From assembly GCA_030591625.1 (NCBI GenBank), contig JAUVAR010000048.1:1-11668 (forward strand): a stretch of DNA of 11,668 nucleotides, read 5' to 3'. The notes beneath the pieces are model-generated. The model made no database searches, was not told where the DNA came from, and worked only from the letters and a program-made list of their open reading frames with translations. The DNA is from Candidatus Zixiibacteriota bacterium (GTDB lineage: Bacteria > Zixibacteria > MSB-5A5 > GN15 > FEB-12). This document shows, piece by piece, positions 1 to 7,497 of this stretch (the first letter of the stretch is position 1; every line of letters begins with the position of its first letter). A program made the translations under genes and the position numbers.

Positions 1-2184
1 AACAGCTTTTTTCATTACTCGTGCACTCTTGACAACCTGAGGTAGAAACATTTTACCGGCACCAAAGAGATCACCGACTATGTTCATGCCGTTCATTAGT
101 GGTCCTTCAATAACCTCAACCGCATTCGTATATTTTATTCGTGCTTCTTCTGTGTCATTCTCGATGAAATCAACAAGGCCATTAACCAGCGAATGGCTGA
201 GTCGTTCTTCGACACTTGTATTGCGCCACATAAGATCTTCCGATGATCCCTTTTTCTTTTTCTTAACTGAAGTAGCGAGTTCGGTAAGACGGGTTGTTGC
301 ATCTTTGCTCTTGTTAAGAATAATATCTTCGCATGCTTCTCGCAGGTTCGGTTCAATTTCGTCATAGATTGCAAGCTGACCGGCGTTGACAATACCCATA
401 CTCATGGCCCCGCGTTTTATTGCATGATAGAGAAAGACTGCGTGCATCGCCTCGCGGACGGCATTGTTGCCACGAAACGAAAATGACAAGTTACTGACAC
501 CGCCACTTATAAGCACATGGGGGAGTTCATTTTTGATCGTCTTGCTTGCTTCAATGTAGGCAACTGCGTAATTGTCATGTTCCTCGATGCCTGTTCCGAC
601 TGCAAAGATATTCGGGTCAAAAATAATATCATGCGGTGGGATACCTATTTCATCTGTTAGGATTTTATAACATCGACGGCAAATTTCAATTTTACGTTCA
701 TAAGTGTCGGCCTGACCTTTTTCGTCGAACGCCATTACGATAGCTGCAGCTCCCATACGTCTGACATGTTTAGCCCGTCGTTTGAATTCCTCAAGACCAT
801 CTTTGAGACTGATCGAGTTGGCGACACCTTTTCCCTGCACACATTTGAGGCCTGCTTCAATAACATTCCAATCGGATGAATCAATAACAATCGGCAGACG
901 ACTGATTTCCGGATCGGATGCGATAAGATTTAAGAAACGAACCATCGCCATCTTTGAGTCGAGCATGGCGTCATCCATATTGACATCAATCATCTGTGCA
1001 CCGTTGCGTACCTGGCTGGCGGCAACCGAGAGGGCTTCTTCAAATTTATCATCACGAATAAGTTTTGCAAATTTAGATGAGCCGGACACGTTGGTACGTT
1101 CGCCGATATTAACAAAGAGGGAATCAGCTCGCACGGCGAGTGGTTCAAGGCCGCTAAAGTAAGAAGCTTTTTTTCGTTCAGGGATTTTTCTCGGTCGGAC
1201 ATTGGCGACGGCGTCAGCAATTGCTCGAATATGTTCTGGTCGTGAGCCACAACAACCACCGACAATATTTACAAAACCTGACTGAGCAAACTCGGTCATG
1301 ACCGAAGCCATCAGTTCGGGGGAGTCGTCGTACTCACCAAATTCATTCGGAAGTCCGGCATTCGGATAAACTGAAACATGAGTGTTGGCGTTCTTGGACA
1401 ATACCTCGACATGTGGTCGCATAGCTTCGGCACCAAGGGCACAGTTGAGACCGACACAAATCGGATCGGCATGAGCTATAGAAATCCAGAACGCTTCGGG
1501 AGTTTGACCTGATAAGGTTCGTCCGCTTGCATCGGTGATTGTACCGGAAATCCAAAGAGGCATTTCGAGGTTGCGTCTTTCGAGTGTTTCTAAAATTGCG
1601 TAGATAGCAGCTTTGCCGTTGAGTGTATCGAATATAGTTTCGATAACCATTAAGTCGGCACCACCGTCGATTAGACCTTCGGCTTGCTCGGTGTATGCTG
1701 TGACAAGTTGATCAAACGTAATATTACGAAAGCCGGGATCATTCACATCGGGGGAGAGGGAGCAGGTTCGGTTGGTTGGTCCGATAGCTCCGGCGACAAA
1801 TCTTGGTTTATCCGGAGTTTTATTAGTTATTTCGTTGGCGGCTTCTTTGGCGAAACTTGCCGCCGCTCGGTTCATGTCATAGACATATTTTTCGCATTGA
1901 TAATCAGCTTGTGAGATTGAAGTACTATTGAAAGTAGTAGTGCCTATTATATCTGCGCCAGCTTCGAGAAATTCGAGATGAATAGATTTTAACAGATCTG
2001 GTTTGGTTAAGGTAAGAAGATCGTTGTTCCCTTTAAGTGGAACAGGATGGTCTGGTAGCAGCTTACCCCTGAAATCTGCCTCTTCGAGCTCTTTTTCCTG
2101 AATCATGGTACCCATTGCACCATCCTTGATGAGGATACGCTGGCTCAAAAGGTTATTCAGTATTTCATTTGTTAGCTTTACCAT
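1..2184 (-). CDS. metH: Cobalamin-dependent methionine synthase, N-terminal 728 residues (cut by window edge)
   Basis: MetH transfers a methyl group from 5-methyltetrahydrofolate through cob(I)alamin to homocysteine, giving methionine in the cytoplasm. The frame is open without a stop from the ATG at 2184 to base 1. Domains seen in order: a homocysteine-binding barrel (about residues 12-325) with all three zinc-ligand cysteines, Cys248 in GLNCALG and Cys311-Cys312 in VGGCCG; a pterin-binding barrel starting at NIGERTNVSGS (about 359-369); a short lysine-rich linker near 643; then the four-helix cap of the B12 module (about 655-728) with EGPLMNGMNIVGDLF and GKMFLPQVVKSARVMK. The DxHxxG cobalamin-binding domain and the reactivation domain should lie left of the window; the full family length is about 1150-1230 residues. 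The start is supported by a purine-rich AAAGAGAAGA just upstream. I see no cobalamin or SAM riboswitch in the leader. The gene faces away from the exported-protein gene at 2828. Identification is very secure; only completeness is unknown. Confidence 0.97.
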   Translation of the reverse strand, partial: MVKLTNEILNNLLSQRILIKDGAMGTMIQEKELEEADFRGKLLPDHPVPLKGNNDLLTLTKPDLLKSIHLEFLEAGADIIGTTTFNSTSISQADYQCEKYVYDMNRAAASFAKEAANEITNKTPDKPRFVAGAIGPTNRTCSLSPDVNDPGFRNITFDQLVTAYTEQAEGLIDGGADLMVIETIFDTLNGKAAIYAILETLERRNLEMPLWISGTITDASGRTLSGQTPEAFWISIAHADPICVGLNCALGAEAMRPHVEVLSKNANTHVSVYPNAGLPNEFGEYDDSPELMASVMTEFAQSGFVNIVGGCCGSRPEHIRAIADAVANVRPRKIPERKKASYFSGLEPLAVRADSLFVNIGERTNVSGSSKFAKLIRDDKFEEALSVAASQVRNGAQMIDVNMDDAMLDSKMAMVRFLNLIASDPEISRLPIVIDSSDWNVIEAGLKCVQGKGVANSISLKDGLEEFKRRAKHVRRMGAAAIVMAFDEKGQADTYERKIEICRRCYKILTDEIGIPPHDIIFDPNIFAVGTGIEEHDNYAVAYIEASKTIKNELPHVLISGGVSNLSFSFRGNNAVREAMHAVFLYHAIKRGAMSMGIVNAGQLAIYDEIEPNLREACEDIILNKSKDATTRLTELATSVKKKKKGSSEDLMWRNTSVEERLSHSLVNGLVDFIENDTEEARIKYTNAVEVIEGPLMNGMNIVGDLFGAGKMFLPQVVKSARVMKKAV

Positions 2185-2212
2185 TCTTCTCTTTCGTTCA
2201 CTGTGCTTAGAG

Positions 2213-2241
2213 AGTATAGCATTATATTCAATTTTCGGCAA
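2213..2241 (-). promoter_or_regulatory. Candidate sigma-70-type promoter of metH
   Basis: Read on the minus strand, TTGCCG (2236-2241) and TATACT (2213-2218) are separated by 17 bases. This matches a -35/-10 pair at 4/6 and 5/6 positions, and would start transcription about 20 bases before the metH ATG. A second TATAAT-like hexamer lies between the two boxes. This is pattern matching in an AT-rich stretch, so it remains tentative. Confidence 0.35.
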
Positions 2242-2439
2242 TATATACAGTTCCGAGAGTCAAATAGTGGACTTTATAGAGTGCTAATTGTATGCAAGTT
2301 CTGGATAATTTTCTTTAACTCACGCTTTCACAAAAGTGTATTTTTTGTTGACGTTAGGGACTTTTCTCGGCTTATTGCCAAAGGAAATGGCTTTATCACA
2401 GATGTGCTATATGGTCAATTTTATGACATAATGAAAATT

Positions 2440-2470
2440 TTTGATGTTGCTTTGAACATATCACATCAAA
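2440..2470. repeat. 8-bp inverted repeat with 15-base spacer
   Basis: TTTGATGT at 2440-2447 is the exact reverse complement of ACATCAAA at 2463-2470, with a 15-base AT-rich spacer. It sits about 255 bases upstream of metH and about 360 upstream of the exported-protein gene. It could be a regulator site or a weak hairpin. No oligo-T run follows, so it is not a convincing terminator. Confidence 0.35.
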
Positions 2471-2508
2471 GTCATGAGAGGTATTGGGTTAACGAATGAC
2501 AAGAGCGT

Positions 2509-2520
2509 TTAACCGGTTAA
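2509..2520. promoter_or_regulatory. Perfect 12-bp palindrome TTAACCGGTTAA, possible operator
   Basis: TTAACCGGTTAA is fully self-complementary over 12 bases and lies in the divergent intergenic region. Such sites can bind dimeric regulators. The flanking bases do not extend the symmetry, and I see only one perfect copy, so a role is inference. Confidence 0.25.
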
Positions 2521-2827
2521 TGTTGTTTAAAATTCTATCAGGACCCATCAATGACATGGTTCATCTGATCACCCAATGTTTGCATCATGCTTCTATCCGC
2601 TTAAGTACCAGTCGGCTAATTCCCTATCAGACAAGAGGTTCAAGCTTAGTTTTGGATTTCAAAAAAAACTATTATCGAGGAACAGTTAACAGTCCCCTTT
2701 GGCACCGATCTTGCAAATATCCCTGTGAAGTTGAAAATGTAAAGGATGAACCAGGAAGTCCGATATACGAAGTAGGACCTCAAGAAGCATCGTATGGGGT
2801 TCATCCGATAGCAAAGGGAATGACCTA

Positions 2828-3556
2828 ATGAATTTCATTGCAAGCTTAATATCAAATAGATGCTCCGGCGGGCGGGCGTTTCAAATTGGCACAGTTTTTT
2901 GCGTCTGCATATTGGCAGCCACTTTGTTAGGATTCTGTAATGTGGAAGCGGCTACAGACTTGAGTTCATACACTTTAGTTTGGGAGGCACCCGGGGATGA
3001 CGGTGCGGATGGAACGGCATCGGCCTACGATCTCAGGTATTCAACCGATTCTGTTTTGCTGGTCAACAACTTTGAGTTGGCTAATTCGGTTATTGGTATG
3101 CCGTCACCGAGTCCGGCGGGACAGCAGGATAGCTTCACAGTGAGTGACCTTGAGGGTGGAAGTACCTATTATTTTGTCCTAAAGACCATAGATGAAGTTG
3201 GAAACGTGTCCGATATCTCAAACATCGTTAAATTTGTAGGACTGGCCCTTGGGTATAATGACGATGAAGTGCTGCCCATGGATATTTCGCTTTCTCAGAA
3301 CTATCCCAATCCGTTCAATCCGTCAACTACTATTGAATATTCAGTCCCTATCAATTCGCATGTTCGACTCACTATCTACAATATCCAGGGACGAACCATC
3401 GCGACATTAGTTGATGGTATCAAACTGCAGGGACAATACGAACAGACTTGGAACGGCACTAACGAATTAGGCTCTCAGGTAGCATCGGGTATTTACTTCT
3501 ATCGACTTGAGACAAGCTTGAATACTAAGACCAAGAAGATGGTCCTTCTGAAATAG
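2828..3556 (+). CDS. Exported protein: fibronectin-III-like domain plus type IX (Por) secretion tail
   Basis: A 242-residue protein probably exported across the inner membrane and then released or surface-anchored by a type IX-like system. Residues 1-41 form a long signal peptide with a hydrophobic core (about 19-37) and a plausible cleavage after VEA41. Residues about 46-137 look like a single fibronectin type III domain of the kind that reads LVWEAPGDDG...AYDLRYST, ending near ISNIVKFVG. Residues about 153-242 are a type A sorting tail: SQNYPNPFNPSTTIEYSVP, then VRLTIYNIQGR, ASGIYFYRL and a final KKMVLLK. An AAAGGGA site eight bases before the ATG supports this start; the start also overlaps the stop of an unconvincing upstream frame. 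No catalytic domain is present. The function is unknown; it could be a short adhesin or a leftover C-terminal piece of a larger secreted protein. It converges with the AsnB-like gene, 77 bases apart. Confidence 0.88.
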   Translation: MNFIASLISNRCSGGRAFQIGTVFCVCILAATLLGFCNVEAATDLSSYTLVWEAPGDDGADGTASAYDLRYSTDSVLLVNNFELANSVIGMPSPSPAGQQDSFTVSDLEGGSTYYFVLKTIDEVGNVSDISNIVKFVGLALGYNDDEVLPMDISLSQNYPNPFNPSTTIEYSVPINSHVRLTIYNIQGRTIATLVDGIKLQGQYEQTWNGTNELGSQVASGIYFYRLETSLNTKTKKMVLLK

Positions 3557-3633
3557 TACCGACATCGAACCGGGATTTGTGAAAGTTACATATAGCCGAT
3601 AAATTTTGGGGCTTCTACGACGAGTAAGACAAA

Positions 3634-5616
3634 TTAAACCGACCGGTCAACCAATACGCTGAACTGATCTGTCTTGATAGGTTCCGGCATCTGGAAATTC
3701 TCGATAAATTGATACCAGAGCAATTGAGTTGAGAGGGCTCCGACAAAGGCCATATTATCCCTGAATGAAAGATGTGTGTCGGAGAGTCGATGACACTTTT
3801 TGACCAATCGATCGAGCGGTTTCTGACTAAGAAGCCCCGCCTTGGAAACCATCTCTTCAGAAAACATCTCGCCTACGTATTCAGGGGAATTCTTCTGCAC
3901 AAAACAGTTTGAGTCTGGCGCCATGTAGGGCTGCTTGACTCGGTTGACGATGCTTGCCGGGATATTATCTTTCATGGCACGTTTGAGTACATACTTTTCA
4001 TTAAGCCCGCGAATCTTGTAACCGGGTGGAATGGTTGACGCAAATTCGATGAGTCGATGATCAAGAAATGGGAAACGTCCCTCAATAGAATTGGCGGCAG
4101 AAACACGATCACCCTGCGACGACAGCAGGTATCCGGCGAGAAGCGAACGCATCTCCAGCCATTGTGCACGGGAGAGATGATGCCAGTCAAAGAAATCATC
4201 AGGGAGATCTCTCCCGTAAGCCCCGATAGCATCATGCTCTTTAATCCGATCCCGAACATCCTTCGCAAATAGTGTCTTGATTTGGCTGACAGTGTTTATG
4301 CGTGGTATATGAGAGTAATGATATTGATCGTAGTCTGTTAATCCCGTTTTGTAAAACTGTTCCATAAACAGATAAGCCCTGGCACCGGAAACAGGTAAAG
4401 TTGGATAGAGCCGCTTAAGAATCGAGGGTCGCCATTTTGATTCGGGTTGTCGTGCCCAAAACCGACGGATTAGCGTCTCCTTGAACAGATCATACCCACC
4501 CAGGATTTCATCAGATCCTTCGCCTGTCAGAACCACTTTGAAATCGTTCTGGCGCACCAGTCCTGATAACAGGTAAAGGGGGGTAGGTGCGGTTCTGACA
4601 ATTGGTCGCTCGGTGTAACGAATGACATCATAAAATGACTCAGCGATATTACCAAAATCGGCTTGAACTGTGTGGTGAGAGGTGCCTAGATGACGAACCA
4701 TCTGATTCTGAAACGATGATTCATCAAACGCATTATCATCAAATGTTACCGAGAAAGTTTCAAGTCTGCTCTGGCTGTGATGACACACCAGGGCGGTAGT
4801 CACTGCGGAATCAAGTCCGCCGCTCAAGTATGCTCCAACTGGCACATCGGAGCGTAACCGCAGCCTTACTGAATCGATCAGCAGTTCGCGAAGCTGCTCG
4901 GCATAAGAGTCAACCGACCGATTATAATCAAATTCTACCGGGAATGACATTGACCAGTAGCGCCCGTGTTTGATATTGCCATCCTGCAGATTGATCCAGC
5001 AACCAGCCTCCAGCTCGTTTATATTTTCAAACAGAGTGCATGGCGCGGCCGATGTCCACCATGTAAAGGTTTCATCCAGACCTTTGCAGTCAATTGTTCG
5101 GGGAATTGATGGTTCGCAGAAAAGTGCCTTGATCTCGGAACCAAAATAAAGCCGGTGATTGTGCACCGTCCAGAAAAGTGGCCTTATACCAACCCTGTCT
5201 CGCGCCATAAACAGTCTGCCGTTTTCGGAATTGTAAATGGCAAATGCAAACTGACCGTTGAACTTTTCTAAACAGTCAATATCCCACTGCTCAAAAGCAT
5301 GGAGTATTACTTCGGTATCGGAATTGGTCTTGAATTTGTGTCCGGCTTTGATCAGTTCTTCGCGCAGTTCGAGATAATTATATACTTCTCCGTTGTAAGT
5401 GATCCAGAGAGTATTATTTTCGTTGGTTAGCGGCTGTGATCCACCTGCCAGATCAATGATCGAAAGTCGGGCGTGACCCAGGGCGCATCGCTGATCTATA
5501 TACATCCCAAATTCATCAGGACCTCGGTGCCTAATAGAAGCGACCATCCGTGCCACCAGACCACGATCAGGATTCGTTTCACCCTGAAGTTGAATGTATC
5601 CAGCAATTCCACACAT
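3634..5616 (-). CDS. asnB: AsnB-type glutamine-hydrolysing asparagine synthase / amidotransferase
   Basis: A 660-residue class-II glutamine amidotransferase fused to an ATP-pyrophosphatase synthase domain. Members release ammonia from glutamine and use it to amidate an adenylated carboxylate, classically aspartate to asparagine. The N-terminal nucleophile Cys2 (MCGIAGY), RHRGPDE (29-35), the YNGEVYN loop (74-80) and SDTE (99-102) define the glutaminase half. The synthase half has the PP-loop SGGLDS (265-270) and GEGSDE (365-370), and later GRFPFLDH. It is longer than E. coli AsnB (about 554 residues), mostly by a C-terminal extension, and resembles the amidotransferases found in exopolysaccharide clusters. 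Only three bases separate the start from the stop of the ligase upstream, and AAAGGA lies inside the end of that gene, so translation is probably coupled. Being last in a unit with an ACP, a ligase and a NadE-like enzyme suggests amidation of a pathway intermediate rather than only housekeeping asparagine synthesis. The family is certain; the substrate is not. Confidence 0.93.
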   Translation of the reverse strand: MCGIAGYIQLQGETNPDRGLVARMVASIRHRGPDEFGMYIDQRCALGHARLSIIDLAGGSQPLTNENNTLWITYNGEVYNYLELREELIKAGHKFKTNSDTEVILHAFEQWDIDCLEKFNGQFAFAIYNSENGRLFMARDRVGIRPLFWTVHNHRLYFGSEIKALFCEPSIPRTIDCKGLDETFTWWTSAAPCTLFENINELEAGCWINLQDGNIKHGRYWSMSFPVEFDYNRSVDSYAEQLRELLIDSVRLRLRSDVPVGAYLSGGLDSAVTTALVCHHSQSRLETFSVTFDDNAFDESSFQNQMVRHLGTSHHTVQADFGNIAESFYDVIRYTERPIVRTAPTPLYLLSGLVRQNDFKVVLTGEGSDEILGGYDLFKETLIRRFWARQPESKWRPSILKRLYPTLPVSGARAYLFMEQFYKTGLTDYDQYHYSHIPRINTVSQIKTLFAKDVRDRIKEHDAIGAYGRDLPDDFFDWHHLSRAQWLEMRSLLAGYLLSSQGDRVSAANSIEGRFPFLDHRLIEFASTIPPGYKIRGLNEKYVLKRAMKDNIPASIVNRVKQPYMAPDSNCFVQKNSPEYVGEMFSEEMVSKAGLLSQKPLDRLVKKCHRLSDTHLSFRDNMAFVGALSTQLLWYQFIENFQMPEPIKTDQFSVLVDRSV

Positions 5617-5619
5617 ATC

Positions 5620-7154
5620 TTAAAGTTGTTCCTTTAGAAGCAACTTGTTCACTTTTCCGGTCTCCTGTTTGGGTAGATTTTTCAGGACCACAAATCTCTG
5701 TGGAAGTTTATGCATTGGCAGATGAGTCTGGCAGTGTTTTTTTAATTCTTTTTCTGTCAGGGTCATATTTGGTTTGGCGACCACGACGGCTGTAATCGCT
5801 TCACCTAAAAGATCATCAGGAATTCCAACCACAGCCGCCTCGAGTACATCTTCGGACGACAAAAGGACATCCTCGATCTCTTTAGCGCTGACACGGTTAC
5901 CCGCTGACTTGATTATTTCTTTGGACCGGCCCACAATCCATAGGAAACCATCATCGTCTTTGTAACCAAGATCACCGGTGTACAGAGCACCATTCTTGAG
6001 AACCAACTCCTGTTCCTCGGATTGTTTCCAGTAGCCAAGCATTACATTCGGTCCACGAACAACCAGTTCACCGGTTTGTTTGGGGGGCAGGGTCTGTCCA
6101 TCCGGGTCCAAAACATCCACATGGACTCCGTTTAGCGGAATACCAATCGACCCGAGTTTATCTTTCAGTTTATCGGGAGGGAGCCATGTTACCCGAGGTG
6201 CCGCCTCAGTTGGCCATACATGACAAATAGTTGTTTATCTGGAAAGGCCTCGATCAAGTTCCTGATAGTGTCAGGGGACATCCCTCCGCCTGCCTGAGTG
6301 AAATATCTAAGGTGAGGGAATTCACGTTCGGTGAGTGTCGATTTGCCGAGCATGATTGTAAAGTTTGATGGTACTCCTGAAAACCCGGTGACTTTCTCAT
6401 TCTGCATCGTATCAAGGATTAACTCGGGGTACATGAATCGATTGTCAATCACTAGTCGCGCGCCAGCGGCGATATGGGTAAGCAGGAGTGAATTCCCATA
6501 TATGTAGTAGAACGGAAGAACGACCATCACGCTGTCATTCTCAGTCAGGTCAAGATACTCCAATGTCGCAATAGTATTTGTGACAAGGTTTTCATGTGAG
6601 AGCATCACGCCTTTAGACATTCCCGTTGATCCTGAGGTGTAAAAGATTGCCGCCAGAGACTTAGTGTTATCATCCCGTGCATGGTGTTTTGAAGCGTATA
6701 TGTCTGTAGCGGAAGGCATTGAAGCCATCAGCACCGACTGAATGCTGTCCGGTTCGAGACCGGTTGGAGAGCTGCAAATAACAGCCTTAAGGTTCTTGGT
6801 TCGTCTGATGATATCTGGAAATTTTCGCCGGAATCTTGGCGAGGCAAAAATTGCTTCCATATCGCAATCGGAGATGATAGAAGCAATTGTTTCCGGTGAT
6901 CCCGAAGTGTCAAGTGGGACGATGACGAACTCAGACTGACATATGGCCCAGAATGCCGCCAAATACTCAGACGAGTTTTCTAGGAATAGTCCGATTCGCG
7001 CGCCGGAGGAAAGATCAAGCGCTCTTAGTTGCTCCGAAAGGTTGTTAGCCCAGGCCGCTAATTGTTCATAGCTGAGATGGTTGTTTTCGTGAGTGATGGC
7101 AATCCGGGAGCCATAGCGTTCAACAGCTTGAGCCAGAAGGTCGGGTAATTTCAT
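5620..7154 (-). CDS. AMP-forming acyl/aminoacyl ligase (ANL superfamily), split by a one-base frameshift
   Basis: Enzymes of this superfamily adenylate a carboxylate with ATP and pass it to CoA or to the phosphopantetheine of a carrier protein. The first frame (7154-6189) gives 321 residues with the P-loop-like TSGSTGMSKG (173-182), LPFYYIYG, and QAGGGMSPD. It reaches MYGQ and then runs into LRRHLG and a stop. Reading from about 6210 in the next frame restores TEAAPRVTWLPP and continues without a stop through LDPDGQTLPPKQTGEL, LYTGDLGY, GRSKEIIKSAGNR, and ETGKVNK, which carries the catalytic Lys, to the stop at 5620. Restoring one base gives a 511-residue protein, normal for the family. The C-terminal frame has no own start except an internal GTG at 6120, so it is not a separate gene. 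The start codon has a weak ribosome site and lies 36 bases after the ACP, the likely acceptor. The break may be a sequencing error or a real inactivation; the substrate is unknown. Confidence 0.9.
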
Positions 7155-7190
7155 ATCATTAGTATGTCTGGGATTCCACCCGAAACGCTG

Positions 7191-7448
7191 TTATCCCGTC
7201 TTTCTTATTACAAACTCGGTCAAATTATTTACCGAGTCAAGATTTGAGGGAGTCATTTCGTCGTCTTCAACAGTCATCTCATATTCCGATTCGATGAACC
7301 CGACTACTTCCAAAATACCTGTGGAATCAACTATGCCAGTTGCCATGAAAGAGTCGGTATTTTCGAATGAATCTTGTTCGTCTCCGATCAAGAATGTCTC
7401 GGCGATGAAATCTCGAATCTTTTGTTTCATTTCAGTCTCAGTCAACAT
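7191..7448 (-). CDS. Acyl carrier protein
   Basis: An 85-residue acidic helical carrier protein. Ser42 in GIVDSTGILEVVGFIE is the expected phosphopantetheine attachment site, matching the D-S-(L/T) motif at the start of helix II. Helix I is about residues 4-20. The acidic MTVEDDEMTP and LDSVNNLTEFV at the C-terminal end are typical of free-standing carrier proteins in surface-polysaccharide and adenylation clusters, rather than of the highly conserved fatty-acid-synthesis AcpP. It lies 49 bases after the NadE-like gene and 36 before the AMP-forming ligase, which probably loads it. AGG about a dozen bases before the ATG is a mediocre ribosome site; Met7 is a possible alternative start. No phosphopantetheinyl transferase is present here, so activation must come from elsewhere in the genome. 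The family call is strong; the acyl group it carries cannot be read from the sequence. Confidence 0.9.
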   Translation of the reverse strand: MLTETEMKQKIRDFIAETFLIGDEQDSFENTDSFMATGIVDSTGILEVVGFIESEYEMTVEDDEMTPSNLDSVNNLTEFVIRKTG

Positions 7449-7497
7449 TCTCTATTTCGCCTTTTTATTAGTTGTCAGATTAGCCATTTTTAAGGGA

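Larger units (their letters stand above)
2185..2827. other. Intergenic region between divergent metH and exported-protein gene, no convincing gene
   Basis: This stretch of about 640 bases separates two divergently transcribed genes, so it should hold both promoters. Seen in it: the candidate metH promoter (2213-2241), an inverted repeat (2440-2470), a perfect 12-bp palindrome (2509-2520), a run of eight A near 2660, and an AAAGGGA ribosome-binding site (about 2813-2819) for the gene at 2828. A TTGACG at 2348-2353 could be a plus-strand -35 box, but the partner CTTATT at 2371-2376 is poor. Two plus-strand open frames (2203-2499 and 2496-2828) are rich in Ser, Arg, Phe and Cys, resemble nothing I know, and are not called as genes. 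I see no tRNA, riboswitch or mobile-element end. Confidence 0.6.

Noticed and set aside
80..1914. Plus-strand and minus-strand open frames of 60-126 residues across 80-1914
   Set aside because: They are antisense or out-of-frame shadows of metH, whose own frame is open throughout with all family motifs.
2185..2500. Cobalamin or SAM riboswitch upstream of metH
   Set aside because: No B12-box-like GCCACTG or conserved SAM-riboswitch helices were seen on the minus strand, and the candidate promoter leaves a leader of only about 20 bases.
2203..2828. Two genes of 98 and 110 residues ahead of the exported protein
   Set aside because: The composition is rich in Ser, Arg, Phe, Trp and Cys, with no recognisable motif and only weak ribosome sites.
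3557..3633. Bidirectional terminator between the convergent exported-protein and AsnB-like genes
   Set aside because: No GC-rich stem with a following T-run is visible; GACCGGTC at the end of the AsnB-like gene is a short palindrome without a loop.
5620..6120. Separate 166-residue gene for the ligase C-terminal half
   Set aside because: Its only start is an internal GTG, the frame is open further upstream, and one inserted base joins it seamlessly to the N-terminal half.
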